Shown piece after piece: positions 12,301 through 21,426 of a stretch of DNA of 64,000 nucleotides (the first letter of the stretch is position 1; every line of letters starts with the position of its first letter). A program made the translations under genes and the position numbers. The stretch is from Poa pratensis (Eukaryota > Streptophyta > Magnoliopsida > Poales > Poaceae): the NCBI GenBank assembly GCA_947311845.1, contig CAMZMU010000081.1, positions 5,966,551 to 6,030,550 of the forward strand, read 5' to 3'. A model generated the notes under the pieces. The model worked only from the letters and a program-made list of their open reading frames with translations. It ran no database searches and was not told where the DNA came from.

Positions 12301-12658
12301 AGCAAAGTAAAACTATCAACTTTCAATTAACTAAGATTATATTATCATTTTATTTTTATGTACAGAGGTATATACACAATATTTACATGTTTTTAATGAA
12401 AAGCTTCCATGGAAAGATTTGTTTTGGTTTCATAGGCATGAACACAAGTGTTCAAGGTCGACCCCCATTTAACCATTACTCATCTTTCCAATCACTTTTC
12501 TTTTTGAAAACGTTTTTAGATAACAACTACACCTAATTTTTTTTGTAATTCGCATTCCCTATCCATAGTAAGATAAAGAACAACTTAATACTGAAAATAA
12601 AAACTACTTAGAGATAAAGCAAACAAGTGCACACAAGAACATTAACCTACGCTATGGC

Positions 12659-12676
12659 TCCCCGGCAACGGCGCCA
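12659..12676 (-). promoter_or_regulatory. tRNA-Asp primer binding site
   Basis: The minus strand reads TGGCGCCGTTGCCGGGGA, ten bases inside the 5' LTR end at 12687. It fixes the element's orientation as minus. Confidence 0.88.
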
Positions 12677-12686
12677 GAAAAGGTCT

Positions 12687-14167
12687 TGATAACCCACAAG
12701 TATAGGGGATCGCGTGTAGCCTTTTCGATAAGTAAGAGTGTCGAACCCAACGAGGAGCTAAAGGTAGGATAAGTATTCTCTCAAGTTCTATCAACCACTG
12801 ATACAACTCTACGCACACTAAACGTTTGCATTATCTAGAAATAAAACTACGGTAGCAATACGGGTATGAGAGGTAGTTTTGCAAGATAATAAATACAAGA
12901 AAGTAAATGTTAGTGCTGCAGCAATAAAGTACACTAAGTAACCATATACTAACAGTACCATGAGTGTGGAAAAGTGGTGGTAATTGTGGTGGCTTTGTCC
13001 AAGATTAATTAGTGAAGGTACTTGGTTCATTGTCTTCGATGCAGTTTTCTATGTGGGAGAGGCTAAATATACATGCACTCCACTACTTGGGATTACAAGT
13101 ACTATATGATTGGATTGTTAGCAAGCATCCGCAAATACTAACAATGCATTAAGGTTTCCCCAACCATAGCCTTAAGTTCAAGGTCCTCTTACTCCCATAC
13201 GTGCAACTAATCGGTTCGCGTTCTCAGGTTTCTGTCACTCCGGCAGAACTTCCCCCGCTTCGTTACAAATACTACCAACCCTAGGGTGTTTGATCCATGC
13301 GCGCACAAATATAATGGACACCAAAGGACAGTACCATATAGACATACAACTCTAATGAACCTCATGCATTCAATTAAGCAATCAAAAGACAAATAAACTA
13401 CGGAAACATGATGTAAATCATAGGATAAATATTATAGCATCAAACACCATGTTTACATAGGACGGTACAGAGGTTTGTGGGAGGATGAACCACTGAATAC
13501 AAGGAGGAGATGGTGATGGAGATGGCGGTGAAGACGGCGGAGAGGGCAGCGAGGGCGCAGGGCGGCGGCGGCGGCGCGGGGAACTCCTTTCCCCGCCGCC
13601 GGCATCTTGGGGAGCGCCGCCCCTTAGCCTCCCTCCTTCATGGCTTCTTGGGAGCCCTCCCCCATGGAGATGGGATCCATGGGGGAGGCAAAAACGTGGC
13701 TTTTGGTGGCTGAAATTCGTGGGTGGAGGAGTCCTCCACGAATTAGGTTTCCTCCCTTTATATATCTTCTCGGATTTCCGTCACCCCCTTTTAGGGTTCC
13801 ACCAAAACGGGCCTACAGGCCGCGTCCGAACTCCGATTGGGCTGATCTCGGCTTAAAATCTTCGTATGGAAAATTGTGACAACTTTCGTAAGGGTCTCCA
13901 TTTGACGTCATCTTCGAGGGTCAAACTGGCAATCTTCGTAAAAAGTTCTCAGACAGATTTCAGGAAAGTCCCAATTCGACTCCAACAAGGTTTCCTCTTG
14001 TATTCTTGATAATTTCTACACATCAAAGAGTAAAACAAGAACATTGTGCACTTTTGCAACTATTAGTAGGTTAGTCCAAATAAATAATAAACTTAATATA
14101 AAAACAAGTGCTCAAAGCATAAAAACATGAAACAATCAAAAATTATAGATACGTTTTGGACGTATCA
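12687..14167 (-). repeat. 5' LTR of the gypsy-type element
   Basis: 1481 bp with TG/CA ends, starting TGATACGTCCAAAACGTATC in minus orientation at 14167. It pairs with 5645-7136. Confidence 0.9.
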
Positions 14168-14321
14168 GTCACCCATTTGGAGATATTGGTCAAGTGAAGA
14201 TGTGCCTTATAAAGCCTCTCTCATATTGGTGTATGGGGAGCAATATGTGAGTCTTCAACAATCAAAGCGCAATCAAGAAAGGTGGTACACTTGAAGAGAT
14301 CAAGATCGTCATCATCTAGCT

Positions 14322-16272
14322 CCGTAAAGGAGAAGAGTGAGATGGTTTTTAGTGCTCTCCGTAAAGGTAGTAAAGCTTGCTCTTATTTGTGTGAAATGTT
14401 GATTTATGCTATTAAGTGCAAGGAAATCATTGAAGAGAAGCGAAGGATCGAAAGAGAGGATGCTATGGAAAAAGCATCCTTAGAAAATGCTTTTGAGGAA
14501 GAGCATGAGCTTCGAGTGTCTCTTGAGGAGAAACTTGAATCTCTTGATGAAACAAATGATCTTATTTTTGCTAAAATCATTAAGAAAAAAGATCATGCTA
14601 TTGCTCCCTCATTAAGAAAAGGTATGATCTAGCTCAAGTGGAATGCGCAAGGCAAAGGTATGATCTTGATAGGGTTTATATTTTACCGGTCTCATGGTGT
14701 TAGTGGGAGACTGGGTTATAGGATAGACGGCGTACTATCAAGAGGGGCTCTCAAGTGAGTAACTTGATCGCATCTTTGTGGAGAGCTCAAACCTTTGCAT
14801 ACTTGGCATCATCATCTTTTTTGGTTCTTATTTGGCTTTATCCATGTGAGAATTTAGAGCTTGTGTTCATCTCCACACCAAGCTCTAGTTCTTCGAAAAC
14901 GGATTCCGTATGGAAAACTTGTTGCGTTTTCGGTGTTGGAGGTTTTACCGGTTTGTCTTTTATAGATAGGTCTTAACTTTCTTCATTTGGTATCCTCCTC
15001 ACATGATGGACTATGATGTTTCTTTGCATGATCTTGTAAAACTCTTCATTACGATTCCAACGAGCCCAAGATCATCGAAATCGGAGTCCGGATGAAAAAG
15101 TTCTTGCCGTTTTCGTGTTGGTGTTGCTGCAGAATTTTCCAGGCCAGAGTCTCCGGTCTGCGCGTTTCGTTTTTCGTCCCAAACGCGGACAGCTACTGGA
15201 TCCTGGTCCGGAAACTTCCCGGAATGTCCCCGGAGTCTCTGGGTAGGCCGAAGTCTCCGGTCTAAGCAGACCCGAGTCTCCGGTGTAAGTTTTCCTGCAA
15301 CGGCTCTTTTAGTAGGGACCTATAAAAAGGCCCCCTTATTCCCCAATGCCTCCAGCTCTTCCAAGCACGAAATTTCCCCCTCTATCACCTCCATTGTCGA
15401 CCTTGGAAAGCTTGCCCCTCTCCCAATTCCTCCCATGATTCTTGCATATCTTTGAGGAAAAAGAGAAGGAGATCTAGATCTATATTTCCACCAATCTATC
15501 TCTCCTCCAAGTGAGGGAACCCTTTGGATCTAGATCTTGGAATTCCATTTGTTGAGTTCTTCTTTGTTCTTCCTCTCTTCTCCCCCCATAAGCATTAGTT
15601 ACTTTTGGTGGGATTTGAGAGTGAAGGATTTGAGCACTTGTGCTCTTGCCATTGCATTGTGCATCGGTTTGTGCTTTCCACGAGGATTCGTGAAAGTTGA
15701 AAGTTTGTGAGCTTGTTACTCTTGGGTCTTTGGACGCTAGACGCCTTTTGTGGTGGTTGAGACCTTTTGTGGTCACTTGGGAGCTCCCAATCCTTTTGCG
15801 GGTTGTGCCTCAAGATTGTTTTAATGGACTCGATTTCCGCCCAAAAGGGAAATCAATAGTGGAAGGTGAACCGAGCTTTTGGACAAGGTTCATCGGAGAA
15901 TAGGGTGAGGCCATTTGTGTCGTTTGAGTTTAAACTCACACCCCTCCAACGAGACGTACTCCCCTAAAAAGGAGGAACTCGGGAATACATCCTCGTCTCC
16001 GCGTGCCTCGATTATTTCTATACTCGAGCTCTTTACTTATGCACTTTACATTGTGATAGCCTTCGTGCTTGAAGTATTCTATATTGCTATCACTTTGTTG
16101 CATGTCTTGCTTAGCATAAGTTGTTGGTGCACATAGTTGAGCCTAGTATATTTAGGTTGTTGGCTTGTTAATTTAAACACCTAGTTTTATTCCGCAGTTA
16201 TCAAGCCTAAATTGGAAAAGTTTTAAATTGCCTATTCACCCCCCAACTCTTGGCGACATCCTTGTCCTTTCA
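14322..16272 (+). repeat. Copia segment, first copy: gag tail fused to LTR 3' part
   Basis: It matches 17176-19117 over its whole length with a few percent difference. Bases 14322-14697 are a gag coiled-coil stretch (MVFSALRKGSKACSYL in translation) and 14698-16272 is LTR sequence ending CCTTTCA. The fusion point (CTCATGG then TGTTAGTGGG) is the same in both copies, so it predates the duplication or was copied between them. Confidence 0.85.
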
Positions 16273-16274
16273 AT

Positions 16275-16286
16275 TGGTATCAGAGC
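16275..16286 (+). promoter_or_regulatory. Copia Met-tRNA primer binding site
   Basis: TGGTATCAGAGC lies two bases after the left LTR end at 16272, the standard copia primer site. Confidence 0.9.
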
Positions 16287-16327
16287 TTGGGCTCTCTTTT
16301 TGGGCTTTACCGCCTAGAGAGTAAAAG

Positions 16328-17547
16328 ATGTCGTTTAGAGAATTAGTGCACGATCCCACTTTCATATTCGATGGCACAAATTATGATGTTTGGAAAATTC
16401 GCATGCTTAATCTTTTTAGGGACATGGGTCCAAATTATATTGAGAGAATTGTAGATGTGGGTTTTTCTCCTCCAAAGGATTCCCAAGAATTATCTTAAGA
16501 GTATGAGGAAAACTCTCATCTCGATACTCAAGTATCTAATTGGCTCATTTGTGTTTTGAGCGATGTAGTTCTTGCATCAATCATGCCTTTTCGGAACGCT
16601 CATGAACTTTGGACCAAGCTTCAAGATAAATATGAAGTGTCCAACATTATTGAGGATGATTGTTCTGCTTCCACCTCCGGCCGTGATGAGTTCACAACTT
16701 ATTCCACTCCACCAACATGTGATATGTCACAAAGTAATGATATGGTGAGTGGTGATAGAAATTTCTTTGTTGATGGTGAATATTCTATTGACTATACTTC
16801 ATCTCTATCTCATTGCAATGTTCTATCTTTGGACTTAAACTCTTCTAGCACTTCAAATGTCCTACATGCTAGTGTTGATAGTCCTTGCATATCATGTATT
16901 ATTTGCTTAACTAAATCTCATGATGATATGCTTTCTATGTCTTGTTTCCATGAAAACAATGCTTCCATTTCCTCTAGTAGAGGAAACCCAACACTTGTTG
17001 GAACAAGACAAGGACCTCAATGGTGCTTCAAGCAATTCTTCATCATCATCGTCCATTACTCACTTTTGCCTTATGGCTAGGGATTCAAAGGAATCTTCAC
17101 CTTTGGAACCCTCTACATCTTGTGATGATGAGAATGAGGATTATTATGGATTAAAAGAGAATGATATTGACTCCTTAAAGGAGAAGAGTGAGATGGTTTT
17201 TAGTGCTCTCCGTAAAGGTAGTAAAGCTTGCTCTTATTTGTGTGAAATGTTGATTTATGCTATTAAGTGCAAGGAAATCATTGAAGAAAAGTGAAGGATC
17301 GAAAGAGAGGATGCTATGGAAAAAGCATCCTTAGAAAATGCTCTTGAGGAAGAGCATGAGCTTCGAGTGTCTCTTGAGGAGAAACTTGAATCTCTTGATG
17401 AAACAAATGATCTTATTTTTGCTAAAATCATTAAGAAAAAGATCATGCTATTGCTCCCTCATTAAGAAAAGGTATGATCTAGCTCAAGTGGAATGCGCAA
17501 GACAAAGGTATGATCTTGATAGGGTTTATATTTTACCGGTCTCATGG
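16328..17547 (+). pseudogene. Copia gag, broken
   Basis: From ATG at 16328 the frame reads a copia gag N-terminus (DGTNYDVWKIRML, then FRNAHELWTKLQDKYEV). It is broken by an in-frame stop at about 16496 and a frame change near 17020. The later part is a serine- and acid-rich stretch and the start of a coiled coil (KENDIDSLKEKSEMVFSA). It then runs straight into LTR sequence at 17548; no zinc knuckle, protease, integrase or RT follows. Gag packages the element RNA; this copy cannot do so. Confidence 0.8.
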
Positions 17548-19117
17548 TGTTAGTGGGAGACTGGGTTATAGGATAGACGGCGTACTATCAAGAGGGGCTC
17601 TCAAGTGAGTAACTTGATCGCATCTTTGTGGAGAGCTCAAACCTTTGCATACTTGGCATCATCATCTTTCTTGGTTTTTATTTGGCTTTATCCATGTGAG
17701 AATTTAGAGTTTGTGTTCATCTCCACACCAAGCTCTAGTTCTTCGAAAACGGATTCTGTATGGAAAACTTTTTGCGTTTTCGGTGTTGGAGGTTTTACCG
17801 GTTTGTCTTTTATAGATAGGTCTTAACTTTCTTCATTTAGTCTCCTCACATGATGGACTATGATGTTTCTTTGCATGATCTTGTAAAGCTCTTCGTTACG
17901 ATTCCAACGAGCCCAAGATCATTGAAATCGGAGTCCGGATGAAAAAGTTCTTGTCGTTTTCGTGTTGGTGTTGCTGCAGAATTTTCCAGGCCAGAGTCTC
18001 CGGTCTACGCGTTTCGTTTTTCGTCCCAAACACGGACAGCTACTGGACCCTGGTCCGGAAACTTCCCGGAATGTCCCCGGAGTCTCTAATTGGCCCGGAG
18101 TCTCCGGTCTAAGTAGACCGGAGTGTCCGGTGTAAGTTTTCCTGCAACGGCTCTTTTTGTAGGGACATATAAAAAGGCCCCCTTATTCCCCAATGCCTCC
18201 GGCTCTTCCAAGCACGAAATGTCCCCCTCTCTCATCTCCCTTGTTGACCTTGGAAAGCTTGCCCCTCTCCCAATTCCTCCCATGATTCTTTCATATCTTT
18301 AAGGGAAAAGAGAAGGAGATCTAGATCTATATTTCCACCAATCTATCTCTCCTCTAAGTGAGGAGAACCCTTTGGATCTAGATCTTGGAGTTTCATTTGT
18401 TGAGTTTTTCTTTGTTCTTCCTCTCTTCTCCCCTCATAAGCATTAGTTGCTTTTGGTGGGATTTGAGAGTGAAGGATTTGAGCACTTGTGCTCTTACCAT
18501 TGCATTGTGCATCGGGTTGTGCTCTCCACGAGGATTCGTGAAAGTTGAAAGTTTGTGAGCTTGTTAATCTTGGGTCTTTGGACCCTAGACACCTTTTGTG
18601 GTGGTTGAGACCTTTTGTGGTCACTTGGGAGCTCCCAATCCTTTTGTGGGTTGTGCCTCAAGATTGTTTTAAGGGACTCGATTTCCGCCCAAAAGGGAAA
18701 TCAATAGTGGAAGGTGAACCGAGCTTTTGGGCAAGGTTCATCGGAGAATAGGGCGAGGCCATTTGTGTCGTTTGAGTTTGAAACTCACACCCCTCCAACG
18801 AGATGTACTCTCTTAAAAAGGAGGAACTCGGGAATATATCCTCGTCTCCGCGTGCCTCGATTATTTCTATACTCGAACTCTTTACTTATGCACTTTACAT
18901 TGTGATAGCCTTCGTGTTTGAAGTATTCTATATTGCTATCACTTTGTTACTTGTCTTGCTTAGCATAATTTGTTGGTGCACATAGTTGAGCCTAGTATAT
19001 TTAGGTTGTTGGCTTGTTAATTTAAACACCTAGTTTTATTCCGCAATTATCTAGCCTAAATTGGAAAAGTTTTAAATTGCCTATTCACCCCCTCTAGGCG
19101 ACATCCTTGTCCTTTCA
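17176..19117 (+). repeat. Copia segment, second copy: gag tail plus truncated right LTR
   Basis: This is the second copy of the 14322-16272 segment. The LTR part starts at 17548 and ends CCTTTCA at 19117, next to the CTTTT target duplication. The LTR 5' part seen at 5389 is missing here. Confidence 0.85.
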
Positions 19118-19122
19118 CTTTT

Positions 19123-20560
19123 TTTATGTAATATTTTATGCCATCATCATGATTTTCATAAACACTATTTTTAGAAACATTCATTGTCAACACATGGCTC
19201 TTAATTTTTTTAAAATCTATTTCTATCTAAAACAAATTGACTGCGGTCTTGATCGGTGGGACCCATTTGTCGGGACTAACATGACTGTACACATGGAGGA
19301 GGAGCTTAGGTGGCCATGGGGCCCACCTGTCAGCCCGCAATCTTTTTTCCCTCTTTCTTCTTCCTTGTGCTCTCTCTCTCTGCATCCTGCCGGCGCGTGT
19401 GCAGGACATGGCTGACACGGGGAAGAGCCGAGAGCTCGGCTCGCTGGCAGTGGCGGCGCGAACTAGAGTGTGGTCGAGGGGAGGCGAAGGCTCGTCTCGA
19501 GCTGCGGCGACGCCTGCTTCGCTGCTGTTCGCCCTGGCCCGCCGCGCGCGGATCTGCAGGGACACCACCCCGCTCTCGGAGCTCGTCGTCGCTCGTGCCC
19601 TACGACATGTCCCTCACCGCTCCGGTTCTCCTGTCCGTGACCTCGAGGTCATGCAGCTCCGCCTCCCGGGCGGCCGCGGCACACCGAGGAGTGCATGGTG
19701 AGCACACACCCCAGCCACGCTCGTCGACACGATTGCCCGTCTTCCTCGCCGCACCAGGAAGCGCAACGCGTCGCCCACTACACCATGCATCAACGTCGCC
19801 TCGCGTCCACGTCAGCTCGCCCTCCACGTGTGCTGCCTACTCAACCCTTACAGATGGGCCTCCCCAGTCAGCACTGCTGTAAACATACTTTTAAACGGGA
19901 ATTAGTGTGATCTGTTGTTGTTAGTCCCACGGCCCGGTAGATTTTTAAAAAATCACCAATATCGGTACTGACCCGTAACCGCTGTCCCAAAGTAATTTCT
20001 CTGGTTTACGTCCTTGTCAGCCTGCATCTAGCTAGAGCAATCTCCTCCTCCTGGTCTACACGACCGACAGACAGACGAAAGGAAGGCGAGGTGAGTATAT
20101 ATATTTAGCGTTTCATACCCCAATTCTGCACACCATTCCTTCAATGGCCAGCGAGTCTGAAGCAATAATTGCCAGATGGTAGTACGGATACATGCGATCG
20201 GCGATCGCCGATCGATACTGTCTACCTGCCAGTCACAAGCTATACCGATCTTTGACACCAAGTGTGGTGGAACTGATGAACAATTGGTGCACCTAACAAT
20301 AGTTGAGATCAGAATGGCATATGCATCTTTGGGACTCTCCTGAACCTGCAACTCTCGTGTCTTGTTGTGTTGTCGTAGTCAAGCTAAGCAGGTGTGCACA
20401 CAGATGAGAGGAGAGCAAAGAAAAACAAAAAAAGTCTGGGAGCCTCTCAGGGTCTCAGGCTTGATGGACAACAGACTCGTGGACCGCGGATGGGATGGGC
20501 CGCGTAACGAGATGAAGCCCACGTGTGGTCTACTGCGAGGATCGACGCTAGCTTTCGGGC
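19123..20560. other. Intergenic DNA with a GC-rich stretch, unassigned
   Basis: This is the right half of the copia target locus. Bases 19260-19870 are GC-rich with overlapping frames on both strands (up to 190 codons on plus) that match nothing I recognise; it could be a gene fragment. A 20-bp perfect palindrome lies at 20195-20214. The rest shows nothing clear. Confidence 0.4.
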
Positions 20561-20579
20561 CCGTAGGATGGGGATCCAT

Positions 20580-20623
20580 GGCCCACCTCGGTTATCGAAG
20601 AGAGCAAACACCAGCTTATAAAC
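20580..20623 (+). promoter_or_regulatory. U6-type Pol III promoter (USE plus TATA)
   Basis: GGCCCACCTCGG at 20580-20591 resembles the plant snRNA upstream sequence element (GTCCCACATCG-like), and a TATA-like TTATAAAC lies at 20616-20623. The gap of about 24 bases is that of plant Pol III snRNA genes, shorter than in Pol II ones. The TATA box is about 20 bases before the RNA start at 20644. GGGCCC-type motifs further upstream fit monocot promoter elements. Confidence 0.75.
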
Positions 20624-20643
20624 CCGTCCGTTGCCCATGCATT

Positions 20644-20789
20644 GTCCCTTCGGGGACATCTGATAAAATTGGAACGATACAGAGAAGATTAGCGTGGCCT
20701 TTTCAAATTTTTGGATGACACGCACAAATCGAGAAATGGTTCAAATTTTTGGATGACACGCACAAATCGAGAAATGGTTCAAATTTTTT
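20644..20789 (+). pseudogene. U6: U6 snRNA locus with rearranged 3' domain
   Basis: Bases 20644 to about 20698 match plant U6 5' sequence: the capped 5' stem loop (GTCCCTTCGGGGAC), ATAAAATTGGAACGATACAG, the ACAGAGA box and the AGC triad. The normal stretch leading into the internal stem loop is replaced by TTTTCAAATTTTT. The 3' domain GGATGACACGCACAAATCG...GGTTCAAATTTTT is then present twice in tandem as a 38-bp unit (20713-20750 and 20751-20788), ending in six Ts. Runs of five Ts at 20708-20712 and 20746-20750 are Pol III terminators, so most transcripts would stop after about 69 nt. The internal stem loop needed for splicing catalysis cannot form normally. Likely a defective copy, although its promoter looks intact. 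Confidence 0.85.
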
Positions 20790-21426
20790 CGACATTTCAA
20801 ACCTCGGTCCCTGTGTACTATTTTTTATATTACAGATATGCCCCTTGGCGGACTTGTTTGTTCTCTTCTCTTACAACAAGGCCCTTCATGTCACCCTGCA
20901 GTTTGTCAGCTGCACCCTCTTACAGTGATTTCTTAATCTATTTTTCTAGCGTACATACTTGTGTGGCTACCCTCTTCATTCTTCCAACAGTAAGATCTTT
21001 ATATCCTCACCACCTTACGTCTTTGCTACCCAAAACCTCGATCTCAGCTGAAGTATACGAATTTGTGCAACCTATATTTTTTTCTGCCAACGACAAACAG
21101 ACAATGTTAACAAACATGTTCTTATGTCCAAAAGGACCAAAACCATCATACCTTATATTTTGATTGTACTAGGAGCGTATATATGTACAAAAAAACTGAA
21201 AAACAGTCACGACTGTAACAAAAAGGATCAAGCAATCATGCACACATCTCCCAGGCCCCAGCACTTAACGCATTTACCAGTTAACAACGTACAAAGGGCA
21301 CAAATCTCGCATTTTGTTCAATGGATAGTGGGTATCTCCAATTTTCACCATCATCCATCAAACAAGGGTACTCTCGCGGCATACACCGGTCAGCTAAAAT
21401 GCACCAAGATGTTCAATACAAAATCT
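20790..21426. other. Spacer downstream of U6, probably including the DUF829 gene 3' UTR
   Basis: No coding frame is recognised. The minus-strand DUF829 gene ends at 21427, so the right part should hold its 3' untranslated region. The two transcription units converge here. Confidence 0.5.

Larger units (their letters stand above)
7137..12658 (-). other. Non-coding interior of the gypsy-type element
   Basis: AT-rich and without frames above about 110 codons. It contains four copies of the purine-tract motif AAGCTTGGGGATG (minus strand; near 7137, 10734, 11600 and 11658). A repeat of about 240 bp starts at 8606 and 8845, and a series of diverged units of about 178 bp starts near 11930, 12105 and 12284. 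The solo LTR interrupts it at 8881-10609. Confidence 0.75.
5645..14167 (-). mobile_element. Gypsy-type LTR element without coding capacity (LARD-like)
   Basis: The LTRs at 5645-7136 and 12687-14167 are near-identical. The target duplication GTCAC is perfect (5640-5644 and 14168-14172). The primer site on the minus strand, TGGCGCCGTTGCCGGGGA (12659-12676), is complementary to tRNA-Asp, and a purine-rich AAGCTTGGGGATG lies beside the 3' LTR. The 5.5-kb interior has no long frame on either strand and no gag, RT or integrase motif, so the element must have moved in trans. It is nested inside the left LTR of the copia element and is itself interrupted by a solo LTR. Confidence 0.9.
5389..19117 (+). 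mobile_element. Copia-type LTR retrotransposon, chimeric and non-autonomous
   Basis: The outer ends are TGAAAGTGCATGAGCCC at 5389 and CCTTTCA at 19117, with the 5-bp target duplication CTTTT at 5384-5388 and 19118-19122 (low complexity, so modest weight alone). A Met-tRNA primer site, TGGTATCAGAGC, follows the left LTR at 16275. After removing the nested gypsy element (5645-14167) about 5.2 kb remains. The order is LTR 5' part (A: 5389-5644 and 14173-14321), gag tail (E), LTR 3' part (C), primer site, gag (D), gag tail (E), LTR 3' part (C). The right LTR therefore lacks its 5' part, the left LTR carries a gag insert, and pol is absent. Confidence 0.8.

Noticed and set aside
14698..16272. Reading the first copia LTR as starting at TGTTAGTGGG (14698)
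   Set aside because: It gives no target duplication. TGAAAG at 5389 with CTTTT on both sides fits, and pairs with the CTTTCA end.
20644..20789. Calling a functional U6 gene
   Set aside because: Internal T-runs and the lost internal stem-loop leader make normal U6 RNA impossible from this locus.
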